64,000 nt of DNA from the NCBI GenBank assembly GCA_963821935.1, contig CAWGFM010000004.1:124001-188000 (forward strand), in the 5' to 3' direction. Source of the stretch: JAOUEA01 sp963821935 (GTDB taxonomy: Bacteria; Actinomycetota; UBA4738; HRBIN12). The notes under the pieces were generated by a model, which saw only the letters and a list, made by a program, of their open reading frames with translations, made no database searches and had not been told where the DNA came from. Every line of letters starts with the position of its first letter. Positions within the stretch are counted from its first letter, which is position 1. Shown here piece by piece: positions 36,445-44,789 of this stretch. The position numbers were made by a program, and so were the translations under genes.

Positions 36445-36936
36445 CTACTCCTCTCGCTCCGAGTCTTCGCTTGAACTCGCTGTCGCAGCCCTGAACAGCC
36501 GGGGTGCCAAGAGACCCAGTGTGAGTGCTCCCGCGATCACGAGGAGCGGCTCCTGTCGGGCGAACGCCGCGGCCTCTCGAAGGAGGCGCTTAGCGTCCTC
36601 GACGAGGTCGTCCGAATCGCTCGTAGCCAGACGCGATGCGAGTCGATCCGCTCGACTCGCCACGTCGTCGACGATGTCCGCCTGGGAGTCATGCCCTTGC
36701 TCGCGAAGGCTTTGACTCGACATCCGCATAGATACAGCGAACGCCTTAAGTTCGACCGCAAGCCGGCTCGAGCGGGCGTTGACCTCCGTCTTCAGCCGGT
36801 CGCTGGCAACGGCCCCCGCCACCTCTGCCGCCGCTCGACCAGCGTCCTGCAGATTGTGGATGGCACCCGCCTCCTTGCTGTCGACTTCCACGTCGTCTTC
36901 GGCTACATCCACTTGCATACTCTCGGCTTCGCTCAT
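36445..36936 (-). CDS. ElaB/DUF883-like membrane-anchored helical protein
   Basis: A 163-residue acidic, helical protein with one C-terminal membrane helix (LLVIAGALTLGLLAPRLF) preceded by RQEP, the layout of ElaB/YqjD/DUF883 proteins that tether ribosomes or respond to stress in enterics. I chose the ATG at 36936 with GAGGAGA at correct spacing; another ATG two codons earlier is too close to it. It sits with the histone-like gene. Confidence 0.65.
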   Translation of the reverse strand: MSEAESMQVDVAEDDVEVDSKEAGAIHNLQDAGRAAAEVAGAVASDRLKTEVNARSSRLAVELKAFAVSMRMSSQSLREQGHDSQADIVDDVASRADRLASRLATSDSDDLVEDAKRLLREAAAFARQEPLLVIAGALTLGLLAPRLFRAATASSSEDSEREE

Positions 36937-37047
36937 GGTCATTTCTCCTCGGGGAGGCCCTTCCCCCGACACGTGATCGAGAAACACTGTTCGCGCCGAG
37001 TCGACATGTTGGTCGACGGCAGGTCCCGTCCCTTCGACCCAGATAGA

Positions 37048-37081
37048 AGAGCGCCCCCGTCCTTGGAGTCGGGGGCGCTCT
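37048..37081. terminator. Strong GC-rich hairpin between gene groups
   Basis: A perfect 12-pair stem (AGAGCGCCCCCG and complement) with a ten-base loop and a weak T-rich stretch on the minus side. It lies between the end of the PRC-barrel operon and the start of the ElaB-like gene. The rest of 36937-37259 (about 320 bases) shows no gene. Confidence 0.65.
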
Positions 37082-37259
37082 ACCGTATGCGTGCTGCGAA
37101 GTTTGGACGCTAGCCTTCCCGACGATACGCCCGTACCCCGCAGCGATGACTCTTTACCCGAACGAGGCCAGCCAACACGTGACGTTGGGAGTCAGTCGGC
37201 CGACCTCTCCGGCTCGCTACACCGGCTTAGAGCGTCGAGCCGTCGAGGAACTCCGCTAG

Positions 37260-37664
37260 CTAACGTCCGCTGGAATCAGGGGCTGGATCCAACAGGTCCA
37301 CATACCATCCGTGTAGCGCGTCCGAGGCTGTGGTCCAACGCTCCCGGTCAGATTCACCAGCCAACTCCCCTGCCGGTTCGCGCAGTACATCGTCGGCTTC
37401 TTCCAGGGGCTCGGGTGCGACGAGCCGGGCCCCAGCCTCCTGAGGAACAGGAATCGCGCGGCCACAACTCATGTCGGCGATGCGGCAGGCCTGACGCCAG
37501 GTCGAGAGGTCAACGATCGGCGGCCTCTCCCGGCCCCCCGAGTAGGCGTACAAAGCGAGGACCTGATCGAGGTTCAGCTCCGGATCTTCCTCGGAGGCTG
37601 CGGCTCGGAACTCATCGAAGGTGCTGTTCACCTGCGGGTTCTCTTGGGTCTGGGCCCGGCTCAT
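37260..37664 (-). CDS. Unknown protein coupled to the PRC-barrel gene
   Basis: A 134-residue soluble, acidic protein (NSTFDEFRAAASEEDPELNL ... VPQEAGARLVAPEPLEEADDV). No family recognised. ATG 37664 overlaps the PRC-barrel stop by four bases (ATGA), good evidence that it is translated. Confidence 0.6.
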   Translation of the reverse strand: MSRAQTQENPQVNSTFDEFRAAASEEDPELNLDQVLALYAYSGGRERPPIVDLSTWRQACRIADMSCGRAIPVPQEAGARLVAPEPLEEADDVLREPAGELAGESDRERWTTASDALHGWYVDLLDPAPDSSGR

Positions 37665-38005
37665 AGGTACGGGTCGTAGTAGCCGCCCAGGCTCGTCCGG
37701 TAGTCCGGCGAGCGGTAGTCGACCTCGTCGTCCAGCTCTGGGGAGTTCTTGATCTGGTCCTTCGTGAGGGCGACCCGCACCTTGCGATCGTCGATATCGA
37801 TCCGCTCGATCGCGCCGGCCGGCAGAACGACCTTGCGCCCGAAGATCCACGGACCGGTGTCAACGACGATGTAGGAGGAGCCGACCTCGTAGGTCGCCTC
37901 ATCCACCTTGCCGATGTCACCGTCGGTGGCCTCGACCTTGAATCCGTCTACGTCCAGCGGCTCGGTGACGTACTCGCGGGAGAACGTCCAGATGTTGGTT
38001 TCCAC
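37661..38005 (-). CDS. PRC-barrel domain protein
   Basis: A 114-residue protein with the PRC-barrel fold: LDVDGFKVEATDGDIGKVDEAT, SYIVVDTGPWIFGRKVVLPA and a DxxKVRVALTKDQIKNSP end. Such proteins appear as stress-related or as RimM/photosynthetic-reaction-centre relatives. GTG 38005 has GGGAGGG seven bases upstream. Part of the minus-strand stress group with a basic peptide and a GlsB/YeaQ protein upstream. Confidence 0.88.
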   Translation of the reverse strand: METNIWTFSREYVTEPLDVDGFKVEATDGDIGKVDEATYEVGSSYIVVDTGPWIFGRKVVLPAGAIERIDIDDRKVRVALTKDQIKNSPELDDEVDYRSPDYRTSLGGYYDPYL

Positions 38006-38034
38006 GATGCTTCCCTCCCTCAACGAACCGCCGA

Positions 38035-38256
38035 TTAGCGACGCTTCGACTTGGCGCGTCCCTTGGTCGAACGCTTCTTGCCGTTCCGCCCCGACTTGTT
38101 GGATGCCGATCGACGCTTCGGCGCGGCACTGGTGTCGCCGCGCTTCGTCACAACGAACCCGTTCGCGACCTTCGCTGCCTTCTTCTTCTTCACACCCTGG
38201 TCTCGAAGCGCGTCATACATTGGTTTGCTCTTCGGCTTCACAGCTGGCTTTGCCAT
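38035..38256 (-). CDS. Small highly basic protein
   Basis: A 73-residue protein with KPKSKPMYDALRDQG near the start and a Lys/Arg/Ser-rich tail. From memory, short proteins with a MYDALR-x-QG-x-SK-x-KAA block are common in actinobacteria and may bind DNA; I cannot assign a role. GAGGAG precedes the ATG. Confidence 0.65.
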   Translation of the reverse strand: MAKPAVKPKSKPMYDALRDQGVKKKKAAKVANGFVVTKRGDTSAAPKRRSASNKSGRNGKKRSTKGRAKSKRR

Positions 38257-38306
38257 CTTGCTCCTCCTCTGAGCTCAGCAGTTTCCAGTTCTGGATATGG
38301 CCACGG

Positions 38307-38621
38307 CTACGTACGCACGCGATTGCCGGCGACCGCACGCCACAACAGCACCAAGACCACGGCGGCGAGGATCGATGCGATCCAGTCCACGCCTGTGGTT
38401 TCCTCGAAGACCTCTCCGGCAACCCAGCCTCCGATGACCGCACCGAGGATCCCGAGCACGATCGTGCCGATGATCCCCATGGGGTCTCTGCCTGGGATCA
38501 CGAACCGAGCGATCACGCCGACGATCGCTCCGATCACGATGTAGCCCAGGATGGAAGCGACGTCGAGATCGCTTCCCTTGTCGCCCGCCTGGGCCACCAG
38601 CGTCCCTAGTTCCGCAAGCAT
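38307..38621 (-). CDS. GlsB/YeaQ/YmgE-family stress membrane protein
   Basis: A 104-residue protein with three helices and the family pattern ILGYIVIGAIVGVIARFV, GIIGTIVLGILGAVIGGWV and SILAAVVLVLLWR. YeaQ/YmgE relatives are envelope-stress proteins of unclear mechanism. The ATG at 38621 has GGAGGCC eight bases upstream; the frame continues upstream to 38696 without a ribosome site. Confidence 0.85.
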   Translation of the reverse strand: MLAELGTLVAQAGDKGSDLDVASILGYIVIGAIVGVIARFVIPGRDPMGIIGTIVLGILGAVIGGWVAGEVFEETTGVDWIASILAAVVLVLLWRAVAGNRVRT

Positions 38622-38804
38622 GCTTCCGGCCTCCCTTCGGTGGTCAGTTCCTGTCTTGCCGGGTGCATTTCCCGATTCATCCCGGTCAAAACCCACCCTT
38701 TTGCGCGGAAGGCGGGCGACCGCATCAGTCGAGGTGGATCCTTCCGCTTGCCGGACCAGTTGCCCGCTCCCTGAGGTGGGAAGCTGCTGTTGTCCGTTCG
38801 CTCC

Positions 38805-38960
38805 TCACGGACTGACCATGTAGAGGCTCGTGCCTGCGTCCATCAGTCGAGGGACGAGTCGATATGTCTTCCCGTCGAGCAGTCGATCCAATGCCCTCCG
38901 AGCGTTTTCGCCCAGTTCGGAGGGATGGACGTTGTCCAACGCGATGCGGATGATCAGCAT
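38805..38960 (-). CDS. Possible 51-residue protein
   Basis: Minus-strand frame from ATG 38960: LIIRIALDNVHPSELGENAR, then RALDRLLDGKTYRLV and MDAGTSLYMVSP. The composition is like a real small folded protein. GGGAGG lies about 14 bases upstream, somewhat far. No family recognised. Confidence 0.4.
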   Translation of the reverse strand: MLIIRIALDNVHPSELGENARRALDRLLDGKTYRLVPRLMDAGTSLYMVSP

Positions 38961-38987
38961 CGTCCATGGGGGCCTCCCAAGTGTCCA

Positions 38988-39284
38988 GTGACCTGGTCAA
39001 TACCCGAGGGCGAGAGCGTCCACACACAAGGACGGTCGAGCCGGTGCCAGATCCAGTTCGAAGCCGTCAAGTGGGGCCAGTGCTTGCTTGAACCGGTGAT
39101 CGAAGTTGCTGAGGCAGCACATTCATCATCCGCCAGTGCGGTGGATGCAATCGAGGAAGCCTCCCGCTTGAACGACGACCCACAAGTCGCCGAGGCGCTG
39201 AATCAGGCCGCCCTGCCAGCCAACACCACCTTAGGCCGGCTCGACTGGCTCCGTAGTCGCTTGCCGAGACTCTTCTCACGCTGA
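38988..39284 (+). CDS. Possible helical protein or 3' fragment
   Basis: The last 70 codons of this frame (LLEPVIEVAEAAHSSSASAV, then IEEASRLNDDPQVAEALNQA and RLDWLRSRLPRLFSR) look coding by composition. The 5' part does not, and the GTG at 38988 has no ribosome site, so it may be the end of a decayed gene. Otherwise 38961-39329 shows nothing. Confidence 0.35.
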   Translation: MTWSIPEGESVHTQGRSSRCQIQFEAVKWGQCLLEPVIEVAEAAHSSSASAVDAIEEASRLNDDPQVAEALNQAALPANTTLGRLDWLRSRLPRLFSR

Positions 39285-39329
39285 GTGCCTGAGTCAGCCG
39301 GGGTCACTACAGCCGCCAGACAACGCTTC

Positions 39330-39527
39330 ATGGGTACTGCCGACGTGGCCGCGTACTTGGCAGTCAGCCGGCAGTGTGTAGATCAGGTAGTTGCCGACAG
39401 GAAGCTTCTGGCGGGGAACCTTGTCGGCATTCGCCGGACGTGGGACCGCGTCGAGATCGAGGCATTGGCCGACCAGCACTGGTGGGGCAGCGAGCCTTGG
39501 CGGGAGAGCCCCTTGCGTCCTCGGTAG
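39330..39527 (+). CDS. Excisionase/MerR-like HTH protein
   Basis: A 65-residue protein: GTADVAAYLAVSRQCVDQVV, then KLLAGNLVGIRRTWDRVEI and LADQHWWGSEPW. The helix-turn-helix followed by a short wing (x-VG-x-R-x-W) is typical of excisionase-like DNA-binding proteins in integrative elements. The ATG at 39330 lies within a longer frame from 39285. A degenerate copy of its C-terminal half follows the DUF1918 gene. Confidence 0.65.
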   Translation: MGTADVAAYLAVSRQCVDQVVADRKLLAGNLVGIRRTWDRVEIEALADQHWWGSEPWRESPLRPR

Positions 39528-39579
39528 AGGACACGGATGGGGAATAGGGTAGATGGCACTCGTCAGCCAGGGAGGGATC

Positions 39580-39828
39580 GTGCCAGCCAAGAAGACCACC
39601 GGCAAGAAGGCCACGACGAAGACTCCCGCGAAGGAAGTTGCGATTCGACCCCGTAGAGGAGACCTCATCGTCATCGACTCCCCGCAGGTCGGCTCACCGC
39701 CTCGGGAGGGAGAGGTCCTGAAAGTCATTCACGGCGAAGTGGGAGTGAGCTACCGGGTGAAATGGACCGACGGGCATGAGACGCTCATCGCCCCAACTGC
39801 TGGCAGTGTCACCATCGTCCGGAGCTAG
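39580..39828 (+). CDS. DUF1918 protein
   Basis: An 82-residue protein with a Lys/Thr-rich start (AKKTTGKKATTKTPAK) and a DUF1918 domain: GDLIVIDSPQVGSPPREG, EVLKVIHGEVGVSYRVKW and HETLIAPTAG. DUF1918 is a small SH3-like fold common in actinobacteria with no known role. GTG 39580 follows GGGAGGG; an ATG at 39553 is an alternative. Confidence 0.85.
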   Translation: MPAKKTTGKKATTKTPAKEVAIRPRRGDLIVIDSPQVGSPPREGEVLKVIHGEVGVSYRVKWTDGHETLIAPTAGSVTIVRS

Positions 39829-39834
39829 CTGCAG

Positions 39835-39963
39835 CTAGACGCGCTGGATCGTCTGCCCACTCCACGCCTGGTCGGCCGCTGGAGGATGTGGAGCCGGGAC
39901 GAGATCGAAACGTGGGCTAGCGAGCACTGGTGGGGCAGCAGGCCGTGGCGGGTGCGGACCTAG
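39835..39963 (+). pseudogene. Fragment of a second excisionase-like gene
   Basis: In one frame this reads LVGRWRMWSRDEIETWASEH and WWGSRPWRVRT then a stop, plainly similar to the second half of the HTH protein at 39330-39527 (LVGIRRTWDRVEIEALADQH). The first half is missing, replaced by unrelated sequence after the DUF1918 stop. Confidence 0.6.
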
Positions 39964-39976
39964 AAAGCCGTCGGGC

Positions 39977-41257
39977 TCAAGCGCGATATCGGGCGAGCGC
40001 GAACTTCGAATCCCTGCCCCTCCGCACGTGGGCTTCACCTGCCACCACGATGCGCCCGTTGCCCTGTATCGCAAGCGCCCACGCGTCCGCCCCAGCTTGA
40101 CCGAACTTCGTCATCACCCTCCCGTGGTCACCGAATGAAGCATCCAAGCGTCCGGTGCGCCGGTATCTGGCGACGGCGAACGATCCCGAAGCATCGCCGG
40201 CCGCGACGATCCTGCCGTCGGGGTCAAGCCCGACATCCCATGCCCCAGCTCCAGCCGGGGTGAAGCCGGTCGTGACCCTGCCGTTCTTCCCGAACGTCGG
40301 ATCGAACGTTCCGTCTACGTTGTATCGAGCGAGCGCGAACTTCCCTCTCGCTATCCCTGCGGCCACGATCTTGCCGTTGTCCTGGATGACGAGCCCTGTT
40401 CCACGACCGTCACCCCGGAAGCTCGTCGTGACCGTGCCGTCGCCACCGAAGCTCGGATCGAGCGCCCCGTTGGTCATGTAGCGCGCCAACGCGAATCGGT
40501 TGAATCCGATGTGGCCCACAACCACGATGCTCCCGTCGGCCTGGATCGCGACGTCTTCCGCCGCCTCGTCACCTGCAGCGAGTTTCGTCGTGAGCATGCC
40601 GTCGCCGTCGAACGAACTGTCTGGAGTGCCGTCGGTGTTGTAGCGGGCAAGCGCGAACCTCCCCTCGTGGACGCTCCCGACTGCGACGATCTTGCCATCA
40701 GCATCAATCGCGACCGCAGTAGCCCATTCGGTGACATCGGGACTTAGGTTGAAATCGGTCGTGACCTCCCCTCCGTCCCCGAAGGCGGGATCAAGACTCC
40801 CGTCCGGCAGGTATCGAGCCAGGGTCCACACGGGATTCCCAAAAAAGCCCGAACTTCCCACGACCACCAGGTTGCCGTCCGCCTGGACCGCGACGTCCTC
40901 CGCCACGTCGTCATCAGCCAAGGTGAAGTTCGTCGAGACCCTGCCATCACCGCCGAACGATGGATCGAGGGTTCCATCCCGGTTGTAGCGGGTCAGCCCG
41001 AAATTGCCGAAGGTCCTTGTGCTTCCGACGGCGACAATCCTCCCATCCTGCTGGATCGCGACGCCAAACGCAGCGTCATGCGCCCGGGTGAAATCCGTGG
41101 AAACCCTGCCGTCGCTTCCGAAGGAGCGATCGAGTGCTCCGGGGGCGGCTCGCGCGTGAAGTGAGGGTCCCAGTATCAACGTCGTCACCAACGCGACGAC
41201 GAACGTCTCGGAAACCGGTCGGAACGAAACAGCTGCACGCATCCGTCCACCGCCCAT
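39977..41257 (-). CDS. Secreted delta-60 repeat protein
   Basis: A 426-residue exported protein with a signal peptide (ETFVVALVTTLILGPSLHARA) and seven delta-60 type repeats, each beginning x-LDPSFGGDGRVTT and continuing AxxVAIQxDGKIVVAG and FALARYNxDG. These repeats form a beta-propeller-like fold found in secreted proteins of environmental bacteria. Function unknown. ATG 41257 and 41242 are both possible starts; AGGAG lies 12 bases before the first. The frame extends to 42268 but that part is on the other side of a methyltransferase gene and is not coding. Confidence 0.85.
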   Translation of the reverse strand: MGGGRMRAAVSFRPVSETFVVALVTTLILGPSLHARAAPGALDRSFGSDGRVSTDFTRAHDAAFGVAIQQDGRIVAVGSTRTFGNFGLTRYNRDGTLDPSFGGDGRVSTNFTLADDDVAEDVAVQADGNLVVVGSSGFFGNPVWTLARYLPDGSLDPAFGDGGEVTTDFNLSPDVTEWATAVAIDADGKIVAVGSVHEGRFALARYNTDGTPDSSFDGDGMLTTKLAAGDEAAEDVAIQADGSIVVVGHIGFNRFALARYMTNGALDPSFGGDGTVTTSFRGDGRGTGLVIQDNGKIVAAGIARGKFALARYNVDGTFDPTFGKNGRVTTGFTPAGAGAWDVGLDPDGRIVAAGDASGSFAVARYRRTGRLDASFGDHGRVMTKFGQAGADAWALAIQGNGRIVVAGEAHVRRGRDSKFALARYRA

Positions 41258-41325
41258 CGCCGGAGGGTACTCCTGCACTTCGGATGGCGCGAACCCGCAC
41301 GCAGCCCCCGAGCGGAGCCCAGCCG

Positions 41326-41466
41326 TCATTCGTGCAGCTCGCCGATCTCGAGCACGCTCGTGATCCACGAGGAGGGGATCGTGGCTTGGGCGTAGTCCTT
41401 GACATCTTCGAACCTGACCGTGATACGGAGGTGCATCACCTTGCCCGGGCTGATAGCGGCTGCCAT
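41326..41466 (-). other. Possible C-terminal gene fragment
   Basis: A minus-strand frame reads AAFKNLRWPLDDAMAAAISP, then KVMHLRITVRFEDVKDYAQA and SWITSVLEIGELHE before a stop at 41326, with protein-like composition from about 41530 on. There is no start codon before an internal Met at 41466. It may be a truncated gene or a short protein from that Met. Confidence 0.3.
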
Positions 41467-41572
41467 GGCATCGTCCAGCGGCCACCGGAGGTTCTTGAAC
41501 GCAGCGTGGCTGATGAGTTCGGCGCGGAGTAGGCTTCGCGCAGCGGCAGCAAGTCATCGCTAGGATTGCGGC

Positions 41573-42235
41573 GTGGCCGAAGCCTACGGGGATTACATCT
41601 TGCGCACGGGTGGAGAGTTCGGCGCTTGGGAGAACCTCTTCAACCGTTACTTCTACGAGTCTCGCTTTCGGGATCTCGAGGCACCGATTGTTGACCTCGG
41701 CCCCGGTCGTTGCGCGTTCACCCGGCAGGCACCCGACAAGATCATCGCTGTCGACAACGCCCCCTCCGTGGTGGACCACTATGGATCGGAAGGGCTCGAT
41801 ATTCGTCTCGGGTCTGCCTATGAACTCCCATTCGAGGACGCGAGCGTGTCCGGTCTCTACTCCTGTTGGCTGCTCGAGCATCTGGACAACCCGGTGGGGT
41901 TCCTGACCGAAGTGCGCCGCATACTCCGTCCCGGAGGCTACATCTGCCTCATCGTCCCTTCGGCAGAGTCGCTCAACCGTGGCTTCTACGACGACTACAC
42001 GCACATCCGACCTTTCACGCATGCATCGCTGAAGCAGCTGGCCGAGGATGCGCGGTTCTCGCGGCACCGGACCCGCTACCTGTTCTGGACCAGGGGACTG
42101 CGCCGCCTGATTCCGTCTCTCGGAGAGGATCGACTTCTCCGCGTGCTCGCTCTGATGGATCAGATCTCCCAGCGCAGCGGCAAGCTCGTCAACAGGCAGA
42201 ACCTCGTCTTCGAGGCGAAACGTAGCAACACCTAG
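41573..42235 (+). CDS. SAM-dependent methyltransferase (class I)
   Basis: A 220-residue methyltransferase: the SAM motif is VDLGPGRCAF (near residue 40), with acidic DNAPSVV, LPFEDASVSGLYSCWLLEHL and ILRPGGYICLIVPS. The pattern is that of small-molecule or glycan methyltransferases (Methyltransf_11 type). Substrate unknown. GTG 41573 has AGGA before it. It lies within the island, next to secreted-protein genes. Confidence 0.85.
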   Translation: MAEAYGDYILRTGGEFGAWENLFNRYFYESRFRDLEAPIVDLGPGRCAFTRQAPDKIIAVDNAPSVVDHYGSEGLDIRLGSAYELPFEDASVSGLYSCWLLEHLDNPVGFLTEVRRILRPGGYICLIVPSAESLNRGFYDDYTHIRPFTHASLKQLAEDARFSRHRTRYLFWTRGLRRLIPSLGEDRLLRVLALMDQISQRSGKLVNRQNLVFEAKRSNT

Positions 42236-42389
42236 TCGCCGACGAGTACCCGGTGCCGAATTTTCCATCGGCTAAAGGTGGTGGTTCCTGCCTCGCCCCG
42301 ATGGGGATGGCAGTAGCTGGCTGCCATCCACACCAACATCGCCACCAGGAGCATCGCGCCTCGCGATCTGCGCGCCTGTTTTTGCCGCA

Positions 42390-43454
42390 TTATGTCTCAC
42401 ATCCGACGCCGTCGTTGTCGCCGTCGAAGCCATGTGGGTCCGTCCCGACGACCCGGAAGTTGCTGCCGTTGACCTGGCTGCAGTCCAGATCGGGTGGTGG
42501 AGGCGGGATGCAGAAGTCAGGGTAGGACGGATGGCAGTTGCCGCCGCCTCCACCACCGCCGCCTCCACCGCCGCCACCACTGGCGTGATGGTGCTGCCTG
42601 GGCTTGGACGTCTTGGCTGAGCACAGATCCGTCAGGGTGGACTTCTTGGGAGCTGCCGCCCGGAAGGTCCCTTCGGTATCCGCGATCGCGATCCGGTAGC
42701 TCCCGTTCGGCCTGCTGAAGCCTCGGTCGACCGGATGCCAGGAGCTGCCCACCCGACGCTGGATGACGATCCGGCGTGCCTGGCACTTGTTCTCCCCATC
42801 GGTAGCACCGACGAGGCCCGAAGCCACGAGGTGCTGGCTGAGCTTCATCGTGATGCGCGTCCTGTGGCGGTCTTTACGGACGTCGAACCTGCCACCCGAG
42901 ATGTCGGTGCCATCGTCCGTCTTGACCGTGATCCGCCCTCCCTTGGAGCCGATCGGAACGCGAAACCGGAGCCGGGAGTCCGACAGACGCGTGAAGTTGA
43001 CCCGGTTTCTGCCGAGCTTGACCCTCACGATGTCGTGGAAGTTCGCACCGTTGACGGTGACGATCGTCCGCACCGGTCCGCTCCTCGGGCTGAAGCCGGT
43101 GATCCTCGGCGGATACAAGACCTCGAAGGACTGGCCGCTCACGTCGCTGCCCCCTGCGGTGCTCACCTCGATCGGCCCATCGGTGGCTCCGGCGGGGACG
43201 GTGGCGGTGATCTGGGTCGCTGAGTCGATCGTGAAGACTGCGTCGAGCCCATCGAACGTCACGTCGGTGGTTCCCGCGAACCCGGTTCCGGTGATCACGA
43301 CTTCGGAAACGTCCTGTTCTCCAAGCAGTCGGGTGGAAGCCGTTATCACTCCAGAGCCGACGCCATCTACTGCAGCCCTCAGTGTGCTCGCGCCGCCGCA
43401 CAGGCTGAATATCGGATGCGGCAACGGAAGAAGGGACGCTAGGACATGGCTCAC
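42390..43454 (-). CDS. Secreted IPT/TIG-domain protein with Excalibur end
   Basis: About 354 residues. The N-terminal part has two Ig-like IPT/TIG domains (EVVITGTGFAGTTDVTFDG and PRITGFSPRSGPVRTIVTVNG), then a basic beta-rich domain with several Cys, a run of Gly, and a final Excalibur calcium motif (DGDNDGVGCE). The start is uncertain: GTG 43454 overlaps the integrase start on the other strand by nine bases and no clear signal peptide follows, so the N-terminus may have been lost at the integrase junction. From 42236 to 42389 there is nothing I recognise. Confidence 0.6.
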   Translation of the reverse strand: MSHVLASLLPLPHPIFSLCGGASTLRAAVDGVGSGVITASTRLLGEQDVSEVVITGTGFAGTTDVTFDGLDAVFTIDSATQITATVPAGATDGPIEVSTAGGSDVSGQSFEVLYPPRITGFSPRSGPVRTIVTVNGANFHDIVRVKLGRNRVNFTRLSDSRLRFRVPIGSKGGRITVKTDDGTDISGGRFDVRKDRHRTRITMKLSQHLVASGLVGATDGENKCQARRIVIQRRVGSSWHPVDRGFSRPNGSYRIAIADTEGTFRAAAPKKSTLTDLCSAKTSKPRQHHHASGGGGGGGGGGGGGNCHPSYPDFCIPPPPPDLDCSQVNGSNFRVVGTDPHGFDGDNDGVGCET

Positions 43455-44662
43455 GTGCAACGGAAGTGCAGCGGATGCCGGCGGAGCATCCCGGTTGGCG
43501 CGAAAACGTGCCCGGGTTGTGGATCGAGGGAAGCGAACTGGATCGCCCGTTACCGCGGCCCCGACCACGTCGAGCGTTCGCGCACGTTCAGCCGCAAGAT
43601 CGACGCCGAGCGGTCCTAACGACGCAGGAGAACGAGAAGAACATCGGCGAGTGGACCGACCCGGCGCGTGCCAACATCACGCTCGAGGCCTTCTGGCGCG
43701 AACAGCGCACCCGTCCGGGGAAGCGCGGCATGCCGGCAGCATCGACGCTTGCGAAGTGGGAGACCGTCTGGCAGCGATACCTCCGCGAGCCGCTGGGTCA
43801 GTACCCGCTCGCGACGATCAGTCGCCAAGACGTGCGCGACGTGGTCTCGGCCGTCGAGTCGCCGTGGCAGGGCGCCGAGACGCTGAAGCTCCTGCGGATG
43901 CTCCTGTACCGCGCCGTCGACGACAACCGGCTGCGATCGAACGTGGCGGCGCGCGTCGAGCTGCCCAGGACGAAGCGGGAGCAGGTCCGCGTGTTGAAGC
44001 CCGACGAGATCTCCCGCGTCGTCGAGGAGCTCCCCGAACGGTGGCGCGCGTTCGTCCTCCTCGGGGCCTACGGCTCGCTCCGCTGGTCCGAGCTCGTCGC
44101 GGTTCGGCGGGACGACGTTGACATCGCGGAACGCACGATCCGCATCGATGAGCGGTGTACCGAGGTCAACGGCCGGTTCGTGTGGGGCCAGACCAAGACG
44201 TCGGGCTCCGACCGCACGATCGCGCTGCCGGACGTCGTTACCCGAGCCCTAGCCGCCCACCTGCTCCGCTTCCCGCCGGCAGCGGACGGTCTCATCTTCG
44301 CCGGCTCCACAGGCGAGCCAGTCCGTAGGAAGACGTTCCGCCCGGTCTGGATCAGAGCCCTCGAAGCCGCCGAGATCGGTCAGCACGTCCGGGTTGGGTG
44401 GCTGCGGCACTCCGGCGCCAGCCTCGCCTATGACGCCACGAAGGACATCCTGGCAACCGCGCAGCGGCTCGGCCACACGAGCACGAGGATGGTGGACTCA
44501 ACCTACGTGGAGCTCTACGCGGAGGTCTCCAGGCAGGTCACAGACGCGATCGATGAGGCCTCCAACCGTGACGAAGCCGTGTCCACCGCGGGACCACCGC
44601 GGGACGAGGGCGGGACGGAGGTCTCCGAGATACGCGGAAGGGCCGGCGGAAACCGGCCCTGA
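43446..44662 (+). pseudogene. Tyrosine recombinase (integrase) of the island, frameshifted
   Basis: ATG 43446 opens a frame with a zinc-ribbon (CSGCRRSIPVGAKTCPGCG), then NWIARYRGPDHVERSRTFS and RKIDAERS, and meets TAA at 43617. The frame one base back continues exactly where relatives read on: LTTQENEKNIGEWTDPAR, core-binding domain, catalytic GSLRWSELVAVRRDDVD, KTSGSDRT, WLRHSGAS and GHTSTRMVDSTYVEL with the Tyr. So one base is missing near 43614. It is a phage-type integrase next to its tRNA target. Either it is inactive, or a frameshift or sequence error explains the break. Confidence 0.85.
44639..44660 (+). terminator. Hairpin at the integrase stop
   Basis: AGGGCCGG-CGGAAA-CCGGCCCT, an eight-pair perfect stem overlapping the last integrase codons, followed by no real T-run. 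Possible terminator or structural element near the attachment site. Confidence 0.45.
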
Positions 44663-44675
44663 CCTGCGGTCCTTC

Positions 44676-44751
<76 letters not shown>

Positions 44752-44789
44752 GCGGCGAAACCCCATGCTAACCGTGGTCGCAGACACCT

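Noticed and set aside
39977..42268. 763-codon minus frame through the methyltransferase gene
   Set aside because: Only the part from 41257 down has delta-60 repeats; the rest is a shadow of the plus-strand methyltransferase.
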